Below, in pieces: positions 1-12,800 of a stretch of DNA of 64,000 nucleotides; the stretch's first letter is position 1; every line of letters starts with the position of its first letter. The notes beneath the pieces are model-generated. The model searched no databases. It saw nothing but the letters and a program-made list of their open reading frames with translations, and was not told where the DNA came from. The translations under genes were made by a program, and so were the position numbers. Location of the stretch: positions 60,001 to 124,000 of the forward strand of contig NW_027020282.1 of NCBI RefSeq assembly GCF_910592395.1, given 5' to 3'. The DNA is from Lineus longissimus (Eukaryota > Nemertea > Pilidiophora > Heteronemertea > Lineidae).

Positions 1-1290
1 TCTCCTTGACCAATAGAAATCCTTGATCAACCTGCACAATGTCATGGCTTGAGCAGTACTTGTGGTTTATGAATATAATCCTGTTTACCCCATTCTACTA
101 TTATCTGTGAATTTAGTTGATTTGGTGGATTGTAACAGCTGAGCATTAAATAATTGAGCCTTGAACCTTTCTGACCCTAAACCCAAACTTCTGAATGGGA
201 TCATATTTCTTTAGGCCAAAACTGTAATTTTTTTAAGCATTCCTTCAGCGCCTTCATTGTCACAAGGGCTGACGACAGAGCACTTTCACCATGGGGAACC
301 AAATCCAGGTTCGAGGCTATATTTTGTCTTGGTTTTAGACACAACCACCCCGGTCGTCCAAAAGAATGAGACAGCAGAGAAAGGTGGCGATCATGTCTGA
401 TTTGACATATATCGCATTCGGATCTCCCAATGCAGTTTTATATCTCACGTAAAGGGCATGGTCACTTAATGACTTGAAGCAGACATGTTTTACCAAGTCT
501 AATTTGAGATGGTTAGAATTCATTTACAAAGCCAACAATCAATAGTAATGATAGATTATAACTTCTAGTACATCATGGGCACTTGAAAATGAATTGGGAT
601 TGACCATCATTAGAGGAAGGGGGTCTTTCGATTTTGGTTGTAGCCCTACTGTGATTCACGGTTTGGCCAATATGGGGCCAAACGTCAGAAATACAGCTAG
701 TACCATAAATAAGTATCACATCGTAGGCCGGCTTCAGCGACACTGTTGATGGCGATGACGGGTTCAGTGGACTAGTTTGGAAAAAATGCAACAGCTCCAC
801 CCTTTTAGTATGCCCAGTTTGTGACTTACGACCAGAGGCGGATAGAGGATATTAGAAATGATTGTCAAAGGGTAAAGGTCAAATGGATTGCTCTAACCAC
901 AGAAATTTTACTTCATTGCATGTGAAAGTGCTGTAAGGATGGTGTACTTGATTTTGCTTTGTAATCTATGTAAATGAACTGATAGTTGCAATGGGGTTCT
1001 TCCCATTGAAAATGTTACATTATTATGGCATGGTATATATATTATTACTGTAGGTATAGTGGGTACATATGTTGTGTACACTTAGATTCCTTTAAAAAAA
1101 AATGTTTTGATTGAAACAGGGTATTGTCATCATGTTTTATGTGATGATGAAAATTATTATTATTAATGAGTTTCCTTTACATTCGAGAGATGATATTAAA
1201 TTTGGATGATATATATTGAGGATTGAACATGCATGACATAGGTTGGCATATTTTCTGTCAATTAGGCCACTGCAATTATTTTTCATGTTT
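1..1290. other. AT-rich non-coding DNA, no gene seen
   Basis: No supported exon. The open frames are short and have no splice or composition support. At 662-682 there is a TTTGGCC...GGCCAAA inverted repeat around a 7-base centre. The same palindrome occurs in the 301-bp units of the AGCTCACC mobile family further on, so 600-900 may be a very old relic of such an element. That is inference from one motif and a nearby AGGTCAAATGG. Confidence 0.5.
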
Positions 1291-2071
1291 AGCTGGCGGA
1301 TTTACCAGCTGGTAGGCGGTCGGATGTAGGAAAAAAAATAAAAATAAAAGTTCTTTGATAGACATTTTTTCATTTTTTTAACCAGGTTTTCGAAGAAATA
1401 CCTGGTTATTAAATTACCGAAAGTGCCGGGCGGTCGCTGTTCTCTTGTGACACTGATTACTTTAAAACGACTGGAGATTTTCTGTTGAATCTTTTTTTGT
1501 ATACTGCTGGTAAGTAGACGTTGGTTCCTTTCGAAATCCAACTCGATTTGATTCATGGTTTAGCCACCAGAGGGCGCTTTGTGAAAAAACAAAATCTACC
1601 ATAAGTCCCTTTGTAAGGGTGGGTTTCTCACCAGATTTTTATGGTAGGCTTAACAGGTGATGGCACACGATATATCACACGATTTTTTTATTTCATCAAT
1701 TTTTTTTTCCTATAGGTGGCGTGTTATGAAAAACTCGTATTGATTCTCGTCACACTGATAACTTTAAAACGACTGGAGATTTTCTTTTGATTTTCCCTTT
1801 TAGCCATTGACACCCTTTAGAACTCCTAAACAGACCAAGTGTGGGTTCCGCAGGATGAGCGGTTTGGCCACTAGGTGGCACAGAGCAAAATTTTCCAAAA
1901 ACTGTTCCAGAAGCTGATTTCTCCCAATTCTTTAAGTTGGGGATCATGAAACAAATCTGATCATAGAGAGCAAAGCTTTCTCTTTCATTATCAATAAGCG
2001 TAGTTCATGAATTTTGCACCAGGTGGTGTTACTAGCACAATTTAGTGAGCACCCCATCGGGGGGGCATTTT
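1291..2071 (+). mobile_element. Old non-autonomous hairpin-ended element with two ~302-bp internal units
   Basis: The left end reads TTTAGCTGG...CCAGCTGG, a short terminal hairpin placed like the AGCTCACC hairpin of the younger family. Inside, CACTGATTAC-TTTAAAACGACTGG at 1451 recurs at 1753, a period of 302. Each unit carries a CTCF-like core about 113 bases later: CCACCAGAGGGC at 1564 and CCACTAGGTGGC at 1868. The right end (about 2044-2071) has GTGAGCAC followed by CCCCATCGGGGG and CATTTT, matching in order the 3' end of the younger copies. A second small hairpin (AACCAGGT/ACCTGGTT, 1380-1409) lies inside. Membership in the same superfamily is inferred from layout, not from alignable sequence. 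Confidence 0.5.
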
Positions 2072-2460
2072 AAATTTTGCGCGAGTTATCCCATGTGCAG
2101 TCCCACGTGAAGCCAACGACTCCGAGTCTGCGCAGTTCAGAAGCAAGGAGACAGTGCCGGAGAACGCATCGCGTCAAGCTATTACACGCAGATACAAGAG
2201 GTAAGTTCTCATCGAATTCACAACTTCATGGGCGATTTTGGCTGCCTGTGTTATTGCAGGTATTGATGAAACATTAGGGAAGGCTTGAATTGTTCAATTG
2301 ATTGAGATTGATTTGAGAAATAGTTTCATGTAGGAAGACAGTTGCCGGCTTGAACCGAGATCGTATGGTAGGCCTACCCGTTCTCTGTTTTTACTGTTCC
2401 GTTAGCACCTATTTTCACACGAATAAAAGTAAGATATGGATTAAATCTGGACATCATATA

Positions 2461-3740
2461 AAGGCCATACCAATGACTTTTTTCAATGTTTCTTGTCACA
2501 GTCAGTTACAAGGCCATACCAATGATATTTTTTATTATTTCTTGTCCCAGTCATGTTAGAATCCATGGCCCTTGGGCACAGCAATAGATATTGGTGTCTT
2601 GTTATTACCATTGCACATAAGGCCATACCAATGAATGTGTTTTATTGTTTCTTGTCCCAGTCAGTTAGAATCCATTAGTCCTTTGGTCACATCAATGGAT
2701 ATTGGTTTCTTGTCCCTACCATAGCAGATAAGGCCATACCAATGATATTTTTTTATTGTTTCTTGTCCCAGTCATATTAGAATCCATGGCCCTTGGGCAC
2801 AGCAATAGATATTGGTGTCTTGTCCTTACCATTGCACATAAGGCCATACCAATGAATGTTTTTTTATTGTTTCTTGTCCCAGTCAGTTAGAATCCATTAG
2901 TCCTTTGGTCACATCAATGGATATTGGTTTCTTGTCCCCACCATAGCAGATAAGGCCATACCAATGATATTTTTTATTGTTTCTTGTCCCAGTTATATTA
3001 GAATCCATGGCCCTTGGGCACAGCAATAGATATTGGTGTCTTGTCCTTACCATTGCACATAAGGCCATACCAATGAATGTTTTTATTGTTTCTTGTCCCA
3101 GTCAGTTAGAATCCATTAGTCCTTTGGTCACATCAATGGATATTGGTTTCTTGTCCCTACCATAGCAGATAAGGCCATACCAATGATATTTTTTTATTGT
3201 TTCTTGTCCCAGTCATATTAGAATCCATGGCCCTTTGGCACAGCAATAGATATTGGTGTCTTGTCCTTACCATTGCACATAAGGCCATACCAATGAATGT
3301 TTTTTTATTGTTTCTTGTCCCAGTCAGTTAGAATCCATTAGTCCTTTGGTCACATCAATGGATATTGGTTTCTTGTCCCCACCATAGCAGATAAGGCCAT
3401 ACCAATGATATTTTTTATTGTTTCTTGTCCCAGTTATATTAGAATCCATGGCCCTTGGGCACAGCAATAGATATTGGTGTCTTGTCCTTACCATTGCACA
3501 TAAGGCCATACCAATGAATGTTTTTATTGTTTCTTGTCCCAGTCAGTTAGAATCCATTAGTCCTTTGGTCACATCAATGGATATTGGTTTCTTGTCCCTA
3601 CCATAGCAGATAAGGCCATACCAATGATATTTTTTATTGTTTCTTGTCCCAGTCATGTTAGAATCCATGGCCCTTGGGCACAGCAATAGATATTGGTGTC
3701 TTGCCCTTACCATTGCACATAAGGCCATACCAATGAATGT
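2461..3740 (+). repeat. ~110-bp satellite with alternating subtypes and higher-order structure
   Basis: The landmark AAGGCCATACCAATGA starts at 2461, 2510, 2619, 2730, 2840, 2952, 3061, 3171, 3281, 3393, 3502, 3612 and 3721. After a short first interval the spacing is 109-112 bases. Two monomer types alternate: one with CCATTAGTCCTTTGGTCACATC, the other with CCATGGCCCTTGGGCACAGC. This gives a ~220-bp dimer. Positions 2883-3165 recur essentially unchanged 441 bases later at 3324-3606, so a four-monomer unit was duplicated most recently. Small open frames across the array on both strands are by-products. Confidence 0.93.
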
Positions 3741-4789
3741 ACACTTCAGTTCAGTTCATTCTCAATGTTTTCAGACTCGATGAATAATTGAGAAATGACA
3801 CACATTCTAATATACTAGTACACAAAATGCATCAATGATTAAATACAGATGTTTGTAGTCTTCATCACATATCTATGCCTGTATAACTTCAGTTATGCTA
3901 ACTCCATGAAGGTACTGTAATTTCTAAATAAAAACTTCTCGTATACAACTTTGAAATTAACTTTTTCTTCTTGACTGCATAAAAATCATTCCCACAACCA
4001 TTTTCATCCTGAACACTTCTTACTTCATATTGCACATCTTTTCAACTCTCCCAACCCTTCCTATTCCATATTGCAAACTAAAAACAAACATATAATTTTC
4101 GAAAACCTGGTTATTTGCCACGCCCAGCGTGCATCTTGTTTCACAATAAATTCAAGTCCGGTGTCAAAGAGGTGAAAATAAAATAAAATTGTGAAGAAAA
4201 ATAGTTTTAGTTCATGTAGTAAAGTTATTTTTAAATAATAATACATGATGTGAAGTGCCTCACCTCCTATGAGAGGCATTCAGCTGGTATTGGAGCAACA
4301 ATCAGGCTTAAAAGAGGCACGATTTTGAGCTAGTCAAATAGCTATTCGAGTGGTGTCCGTCCATCCACCCATCCATCCATCTGGCCGTGGACAAAATTGG
4401 GCATTTTGTAATCATACAACCGAGGCACTTCAAATCTAGTCTTGCTTATAAACATCGCAGAAAATGTTGCTTACGGAAAAAATTTGGGCGATTCGACTCA
4501 AATTCAGCTCCCCAGGGGGCAAAATGCGTAAATGAAAAAACAATTTTTTGACGCTCTATTCCAGCAGATAAAAGCTTGAAATAAAGTTGAAAAGGTCTTC
4601 ATTATACAGAAGTTTTGATATAAAATAGATTAGTGTCGATTTATATCACCAGTTGGCGGTAGTGAGCAAAACTGTTGTTTGACCCCGGATGACCCCGCTT
4701 TAAATTTCCCGCCGAGGTTACCTGGAGAACTATCATCAAGAAAATGGCGGCGATCTTTTTATTTCTACCGGAGTGACAAATTTTCTTAT
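3741..4789. other. Non-coding, with relics of mobile elements
   Basis: No gene seen. A short CATC-rich tract lies at 4358-4381. CCAGGGGGCAAAATGCG near 4513 resembles the core of the AGCTCACC family units, and ACCTGGTTATT near 4105 resembles a hairpin arm at 1400. The stretch 4250-4620 is therefore probably a decayed element, but I cannot set its ends. Confidence 0.4.
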
Positions 4790-4793
4790 TTAA

Positions 4794-5108
4794 AGCGAAC
4801 TGGAACCGCCAAGCCAGTTCGTATGACCTCGTTTTCATTCCCCGCGTATCGGGTGATCAGAGCGAGGCATGAATGAAACATGGCGCCTAGCTGTCAATCA
4901 TTCAGTGACGTCACTACTATGGAATTTACTACGAAAATTCATGAATGAAAGATCGCATGACTCACGTGATTCTCACATGATTCTCAATAATAACAAATTG
5001 AACTGCGCATGCTCGGGCACTGGGGGCGGAGCTACAAATCTGAACTCGACTTTCTCGGGCGGTGAAAGTCGAAAAGTTGAATAAATCGCTCGGCGGTTCC
5101 AGTTCGCT
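4794..5108. mobile_element. MITE with TTAA target duplication (piggyBac-like)
   Basis: The left end AGCGAACTGGAACCGCC (4794-4810) has its exact reverse complement at 5092-5108. TTAA flanks both ends (4790-4793 and 5109-5112). A 17-bp terminal inverted repeat plus TTAA duplication is the hallmark of piggyBac-type insertions. At 315 bp with no transposase frame it is a non-autonomous derivative. Confidence 0.7.
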
Positions 5109-5112
5109 TTAA

Positions 5113-8100
5113 GCCTTTACGGAAATGTATTTTGGTACGAAACTTCACACGTTTATAGAAAAGATCAACGAGAATGTGTTCAAATGCCCTCATAACGATG
5201 AGTTCAACGGAATTTGGTCAAAACAACCTTCGAATGGAGTCAACTTTCTTGCGAAATTGAAGCGACGACCTCATTATTTATCATAATTTATGCAGATCTG
5301 AGTCCAGCTGCATGGGTGATGTTCTGATTTGTGTTCAAACTATTGGAAACTTGGAAAATTAGTTCTATTAATTCTACTATTCTGCAGGAGTATATTATAG
5401 CCATTGATGTTGACAGCTAAAAGCAAGAAAACTTTGTTGTTGATCGTCGGGGCGGATTGATATGTGGTTGTGCGTCCAAGGCGATTAGGTCATTCAGTTA
5501 GTTTGAGAAAGATCATGATCATAAAGATGCGTGTTGTGTTATCATAACCGGAAAATAAGTTGAAGTTATTATTAGTTCTACGATTCTTACATGAGTAAAA
5601 AGTAGACGTTTTAAGCAACACAATAATGTTACTCCCGTAAAAAACTGTCAATTCTCCTTACCACAGAAGCTATAGTGTTAAGTTATGCAGGGGCTTAATC
5701 AATTACGTGCACTCCCTGTGGGGTGAATAACATTACCTTTTGAACAGCTGGCTGTAGGGGTATGATTGGAACAGCCGGTATACCTGCTGACCTGCTGAAC
5801 CCAGGTTAATGTTATTTTCAATCCACGATTGCAGGTCACCTGATTTTCGAGATTTCGCGGGAAATGAAATTGTAAACAAACGCATGTGTGCAGTTCAAAT
5901 GTAAACAAAAATGTATTTTTGGTACTTTTGGTTGCTGGACTTGGGTTTTCCCGCAGTTAGGAGCTGGGGTCAAATTGGTGGTCAATTGTTTATGGGTGCT
6001 GTTTTAGTCAGAGGTAGCCCTTGATTATAGGTGACCATGGTCTGTTTATGTGCTCACCACAGCTTTCAATACTTGATGTATATGAAGAGGCGTGCGTAAC
6101 CTGACATGGCCTTACCAAAGAGCTCCTCACGGTGCTGAACTTCTAGCTTGCCTGTCGACTAAGTGCAGGGCTGCGTACCTGTACGGAATGGCCGTATTTT
6201 GGTACGACTGAATTCCCGACTTTACGGAATACGGTTTTTACCGTTATGGTACGGCCTTTACAGTGCTGAAAATACGTTTTTTTTCAACTTAAGAATACGT
6301 TGTAAAATGTTTGTATACGGTTTAATTCTTGAAATAAACATTCAAATTTCTGGTTTCATTTAGTTTCTTAGCCTTTAAACCCGATATCTGATCCTGGCGG
6401 GCCCGATATTAGAAGTTCCCACGCCCGTTGCCAAGGAGAGTTTTCTTTATTCAGTACGCAATACGTATACACGTTCACCATCAGTTAGGTGTTCTAACAT
6501 TTTTTACCGAGCTAAGTGCCTTTTGTTGTTAGCCAGCTTAAGCGTACCAACAGTGTATATGTGGGTGTAGATTACCCCAAAGAACGAATGAATGCATTGT
6601 ATTGCAGTATCTACACCTGTTTTCATATTCGTGTTTTCAACGATAAGGTGGACTTTTGTCCATAACTTTTTAGTGAGTTACGTGTCCTCTGATGGCCTTG
6701 ACATCAAGTCCCCCTAATTAATTGGGTCATTTTGCATATGTCCCCCTAACACCATTGGTTACTGTAAATGTTTGATATTTTCAAAACATCATGCACTGGA
6801 TCATTCAACTGGGTAAGGTGCCATAAAGACCTCGCCCAGTCGCCGAAGTAACGAAGTCGGTCGTTCAGAATAAAAGCTTTCATCATGCATTTTGAAGGTT
6901 TCTATAGAGAAAACATGTCATTGTTTTGGCTGAAGTAGAAGACGAAATAAGGAGAGATGTGTCCAAAAACGACTGCTCTGAATCGGGTATGACCCTGGAC
7001 TGACGTTGTCGTCAGAGCAGGATCTGTTCACTGCGTTGGTTTGTTGTAGAGCTGGCGTCAGTCTGTTACGGACCGGACGTGTCGACGAGACGGGTTGTGA
7101 CATGGTTGTGACGTCACTAGATTTGACGTGTCGTCCCGGCAAAAGGTGGTTGTAGGTCTCACTAGCCAGTGGTGATCAGGTCAACATTGGTCCCCCTTAA
7201 AAAAAAAAGTTCTTCAATCTCAGGCGATTACCATGGATACAGATGAGCCTATCATATCGCTATTGCTGCATGTTCAAATGTCGGTGTCCTGGGTATTTTG
7301 TGAAGAGGTAGCTCTGACGATTATTTGAGGAAAATATCAGCTTCTTCTGTGCACGTCCGCAGTGACCAGGCCTCGCATGCTATGTATAGCTCAATCGGAT
7401 GTTGACATGAACTGGTTCCTGTCAGAGTGCACATGTTCTCAAGGTGAGACTTCGCGGTCAAAATGCTCAAAGAAAAGCCGCAACGACACCCTATTTTGGT
7501 ATCAAAATTTAAAATTGTTATTATTTGGCTTTCTCAAGGTGATAAGTAGAAGTTTATAAAAATATTATTTCACCATCCATGTTAATTGTCAAGTTATAAG
7601 GCGGCAAGGTGAAATTTTCAAAATTTTCATCGATGTACAGGGTGTCTCATGTATTGTGCTGCCCCCATGTTCTCATGACTGAATTACTTGATAACAATGA
7701 AAGCTGGCCAGATGTATTCTAGAAGCGACAAGCTATTCAGAAATGTATAGGTTTATGTGTGAGAGTGATATACTGCAAGGTCGACAGCCACTTGAACAGG
7801 GGTATGCATGAAATGACGTCGCGCCATTTGTGGAGCCAGGTAGGCCCGGCCATTGCACTGGCTAGTGAGACCTGTAGCCTGCACCCGTTAGGGGAAATTC
7901 ACGGTTTCGGCGTCTCATTATGATATTGAGCGTCATCAGATACTACAAAGATGATGACGTCTATACACGGGGGTCCCGGAAGGTCTGTGCAGTGACAATC
8001 GAGCCTGCTGCGACTGGCTGTAGGCTTACAGTGGAGACAGCAAGTCAAAGAGACAAATGGTGTGTGTGACTTGAGACCGTAGCCTTTTGGGGGTGGCGTA

Positions 8101-8281
8101 CAAACCCTATAATTGGATGTGTGGTTTGCTCTACGGGAACATTGTTATAGAAATGAGATGTGTGACACAGTGTGTCACACGGATCCCCAAGTGGGGTGAG
8201 TTAGCTGTGACAGAAAAGGTAAGCTGCCCAGACGGGTTCAGCCGGAATTCAGTGACCTGGAGGATGATACGGTTATAATGA
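5113..8281. other. Intergenic DNA, no supported gene
   Basis: No convincing exon. About 5846-5910 matches 62590-62655 in reverse orientation (shared ATTTCGCGGGAAATGAAATT and AAACAAACGCA), so it belongs to a dispersed repeat. TAGGTCTCACTAGCCAGTG at 7153-7171 has its reverse complement at about 7856-7874. The rest shows nothing I can name. Confidence 0.45.
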
Positions 8282-8510
8282 ATGAATTGGGACGAGGTAA
8301 TGCATTATCGGCCAGGTGACTAATTAGTCCAGTAGATTTAGACCAAAAGGAGCTGCTGTGCGTAAGCGATGGATTCAGTCAAGTTCTATGATCAATCTCT
8401 TTTGCAGGGCTTCCTCAGTGTGAGAGTTCGGTGGAAGAACTCCCACCGGTCTAAATCTACTGGACTAATTATTCACTTGGCCGATGATACCTTACCTCGT
8501 CCCAATTCAT
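8282..8510. mobile_element. Foldback/MITE-like element with ~63-bp inverted repeats
   Basis: The left arm 8282-8344, starting ATGAATTGGGACGAGGTAA, is matched by the reverse complement at 8448-8510 with a few mismatches near the middle. The inner parts of the arms (CCAGTAGATTTAGACC) agree exactly. The spacer is about 100 bases with no open frame. I see no clear target duplication, so the class is open. Confidence 0.6.
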
Positions 8511-9876
8511 TGTTTGGCTGAACATTGTTTTTCAACGTGCTTGAAATATCGAATCGACATTTGGGGCAAATACTTGAAATAGGTTCTCACCACCGGGTTT
8601 AGCGCAGTGCATGCAATGTGGGTACCAATTTAATTTGGGGCCAAAGCCAGCATAATAATTCGTGCATAAAAAAAAAGGTGGTGTGCGGTAATAATTGGCA
8701 ACTGGTACGGTGATACTGCATATAACAATTAGCCTTATTCAGGGAGTTATTGGTTTACTCCAAAATATTTTTTCATACTTCTTCAATTGGATTGCAAGGC
8801 CTATGGGAACCATTGGCAAAACGTGTATCACCAATGATTGGGGAAGTAAAAAATTAAAGCCCCATGTGTATACTAGTAAATTGGTTGAGGGCGACAGTAG
8901 TACCTGATTATGAGGACTACAATTGAGTTATGGGGACAGAGGCAAGTCTCAATTACATAATTCATCTATTAACGTTGAGAAATGTCTCAAAATACGTACA
9001 ATGTACCTGTAGGTAGTTGGTTTCTTTTAATTTACCATAACCATACATGTAGATCAAGACATTAACGAAAATAAGTATGTCTGATGTGTAAGGGCAGCCG
9101 ATTTGAACAATATGCCTCATTTATTTTCAGCTTCACTTGTCGGGATATCAAATAAAATGAAAAGTTTTTTGATGTTTGAAAAGGATTTTTCCAGTGGGTT
9201 GACGGCTATTTTTTGGCTTTATGGCCTAGAATTTGGACGAGCATGAATGATACTCGCACAACTACGCCCAACCTCGCGTGGCAGATGGAAGGTAGGCTAT
9301 GTTACATATTGAGGCCAAACTGGGGATTGAGACCCGCTTCAAATCGCACAGATGCTAGGGTCATGAAATCGCCAATGATCCTTCTGCACATGGAAACTAA
9401 GACCAGGGCGTCATAGTAAATAGTATTTGGAACAGGATGGACCCATTCATGAACATGGAAACGGCCTGCGTATTAAGAACTACATTTCTCTTCCCCACTG
9501 TGTCAGTACTGCCACCTAAGGAACGAAATCGGCGCCTCTAGTGTCAAGATTGACGACCTTCACCTTCATTTACATGCAGCGGCTCGCTGTTGGCCGCCGG
9601 TTGTTGAATGTGTTCCGGTACTGCTCATTCCTCGATTTTACCACTGTTTATTCCGTAATCGCTGCCCCATTCGTTGTTGGAGTATCCGCAAACGCCTGCC
9701 TGGAAGTTCTTTTTGATATTTCAAGGGAAAGTTGACATTGCGATAGAGGTCTATACAAGACTAGGCTAGGCCTTAGTCTACATTCAACATTGACACAGCC
9801 GTGTATATATGTACAATGATAACAATGTCATTCTTGCTGTTAATTTCTTCAAATTGAATGAAAATCACAAATTGTT
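8511..9876. other. Region upstream of the orphan gene, no exon confirmed
   Basis: It presumably holds the promoter or 5' UTR of the gene starting at 9877, but no core promoter motif is convincing. Open frames at 9213-9416 and 9541-9735 lack splice signals or recognisable products. Position 9482 onward is CpG-richer than its surroundings. Confidence 0.35.
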
Positions 9877-12800
9877 ATGGCAGCCCAGTTCGGTGATGAG
9901 CCAAAACAGTTCGATGCACATGATGCAGATAGGCCTCAAGACAGTCCTAGTGTCTTGGTGGCACCACTGCCGCTACCACGCACCCCAAGTCCAGTCGATT
10001 CAGAACCAGAGGGATTGGCAGTGGGGGATACCCCTCCAAAGCCTTTGAGATTGGAACTAAGGAATAGCAGCTCATGGAAGGGTACAGATGCTGAAAACAT
10101 TGGTATATATTACCATGGTCCAATGGATCGTGAGGAATGGCAAGCAATACTGAAGCAGAAGATCATGTTGACTGGTTATTGGGCCGAGTTTTATGATGAT
10201 ACTTGGCAGTCGGTGGTCAAAACGTACTGCGACTTGATGGATGACGCGTACTGTCATGAACATTCATCTGTTGAGCAAATACTTGCGATTTTGGCAAGTA
10301 AACCACCTAAACATCAACTCGTCCCGGGTTCAGACTCAGTCACAACAAAGACAACTGCATTGCCGGATGAAGAAGAGGATGATGATGGTGATGATGATGA
10401 TGAAGGGGATGTCGATGGTGGCAGTAGACCTTACTACAGAATAGCAAAAAAGATGAAAACAGAACCGGACTCAGACATCAATCTTGACAAAGAGAAGACG
10501 GCCTTAATCAAGAAACAGTGTGATGCACTGACGAAGTCCATTTCCAAACTGACCATGAAAAAGGCACACGTCGAAAAACATAAAGTAGATATGTAAGTAC
10601 TGTCGACCTTAGCAAGAGGAAATAACGTAGGAGGGTACTACTCCCAGGCCAAGGTGGCATCATTCAAACACAGTTTTAGAAAAATGACAACCAAATTTTA
10701 CCTTGCGGGGACGTTCACTCGCATAAAATTCGATTTCAATAGCATAACAACCACCATTCACTGACTGATTATTCCAAACATGGTGTCGAAGGATGTTTTA
10801 AAAGGGGTGCAGTGTATTGGATGTTAGCCATGTATTCAAGGGTGTGTGGGGGAGGGGGGGGGGGTTCTGAACTCTGACCAGGATAAATATTACTCGTCTA
10901 CATTGTTTGCATGAACCCTAAGCACTACCTAAAGCTTTAGATAAGACAGTCTTGATAATATGTGATAATACGTGAAGATTGTCTTAAAGATTGGTCTGGT
11001 GACGGGGGAGGGCCAAGGGGGGGTGGGGCAGAGATACTTCTGTACTTGATTCTACCACTTCAGTTTTGAATGAATATAAATGCAATGAAATTCATTTTGT
11101 ATTAATAATGAGAGTGTTTTCAGTCATTTTTGCCCAAAGGGAAAAAGTGTCCTGTTCGACACGTCCTGTCCGACAAGGCGGATGAGTGGTTTTTTTTTAC
11201 CCCCCCCCCATTTGCTGTCCTTTGAGTTAAGAAACCAAACTTTCTTTTGAACCCTAACTAAGATGTAAGGGAACAAAAATCCCAAGCTTAATTTTATAAA
11301 AACCATGTGGATGGAGGAGAACTTTTTACTTTCCTAAAATGCCTAAAAAACAGACTTCCTTTTTTGTCCTATCCGACAGACATTCTGACCTAATTTTTTA
11401 AACTGATAAATTTCACTTTTTCAGTGATTTCGATTTTTAACCATGTAAAGTAGAGCAGTAGTACTTGCCTCCAACAAGGTCAAAGTTTTTAAAAATTCCT
11501 AGAACAACTTTTATGAAAGGAAAAAGCCTGAAAATGTCCTGTCCGACACAAAACAAATACACCCGGTCCCGTGAAATGGCCCCTTCAGTAAAGACCGGTA
11601 GTGGTAAACTCTTGCCTCCAGGAGAAATAAAATTTGCGCGAACGTTACGCGCGACGTTGACTGACAGTGGGAATGACGTCGTCTGACATTTGATGTCGGG
11701 ACACTTTTTTTAACAATGGAAAAATGCACAGTCTTGGATCGGGTTCCAAAAATCATTGCGAGAATGCGATGAGCAGATGCGACCAAAAGTGTGGAAAATC
11801 AGTCTTAAAAACAAACAAAAAACAGAAGATCACACAGGCTTATGTGAAGGAGTTCACGCAAAATCGTCAACAAAGCAAAGTACAAATTCAACATGCAGCA
11901 GCCATGATTTGAGATAATAATGATCACTTGGGGAAAGTTATCAGTAATTTGCTGGGGACGACCTTGCTATATAAGAACATTCCTCCTACGTTATTTCCTC
12001 TTGACATTTTTTTTTAATCATTAGTATATTGGTCGATGCATTAGAATTTTATTCGACTACATAATAGTGTTTACCCCAATGCATTTGTTGATCTGCGAAA
12101 CAAGTACTTTTGTCAGTCACATCAACTCTAAACTTAAAATAAAAATACTTTATTCTGCTGCAGATGTGCCATTTCATACCACATTGAAGTGATGCAGTCA
12201 ATACATGAATCAAATAGCCCACTGTCCAAGTTAGTGTCAGACATGTCACTCTGTCGGACTGATCATTCTGGTGTCTGTAGTGTAATAATTTTTGGTAATG
12301 TCAGTCAAGAATGGCTTTCCGAGTTTTCGAACTAGACGTGTATGCTGTTGAGCTTATAGGTTATGAATTAACACATTCTTCAATTTACATGTATTGTAAC
12401 ATTACATTGACTCTATTTTTTTTCTTTTAGTATTTCACGTATCATGCAGTTTCTGGATGATTTTGGAACAATTTTGGCATTTTGGCTTAAAAATGGTATC
12501 GCCGCTACTGAGGCAGCGTACGAACGTGTTTTCCAAACCTTTGCCGCTGTGTTCAAGATACCATTCAGGTACAGTATTCCTGGTCAACTCAATCATGATT
12601 GAGCTTTACCTGCTTTTAAATTCTCAAAACTGTTTTCCATCTTTTTGTCTCCATTGGAAAGAAAATGTACTATGTAAAATGTACAATACATATTAAAGAA
12701 AACCCCATGAGTATATATTTTGAGTGAAAATATCACACAACCATGAGTGTGATATTTTCTGACTCTGCCACTTCCACTGGGGGTATAGTGCATGCATGTC

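Noticed and set aside
2077-2200. Possible 5' exon ending CAAGAG|GTAAGT
   Set aside because: The donor is good, but no ATG-initiated frame or partner exon is evident, and it lies beside the old mobile element's end. It could be a 5' UTR exon of the gene at 9877; not demonstrable here.
2883-3728. Repeated 61-62 aa open frames in the 110-bp satellite on both strands
   Set aside because: They follow the repeat period, have no start context and overlap each other in antisense.
2461-3740. CRISPR-like array
   Set aside because: The ~110-bp unit repeats throughout with no unique spacers, and the DNA is clearly eukaryotic.
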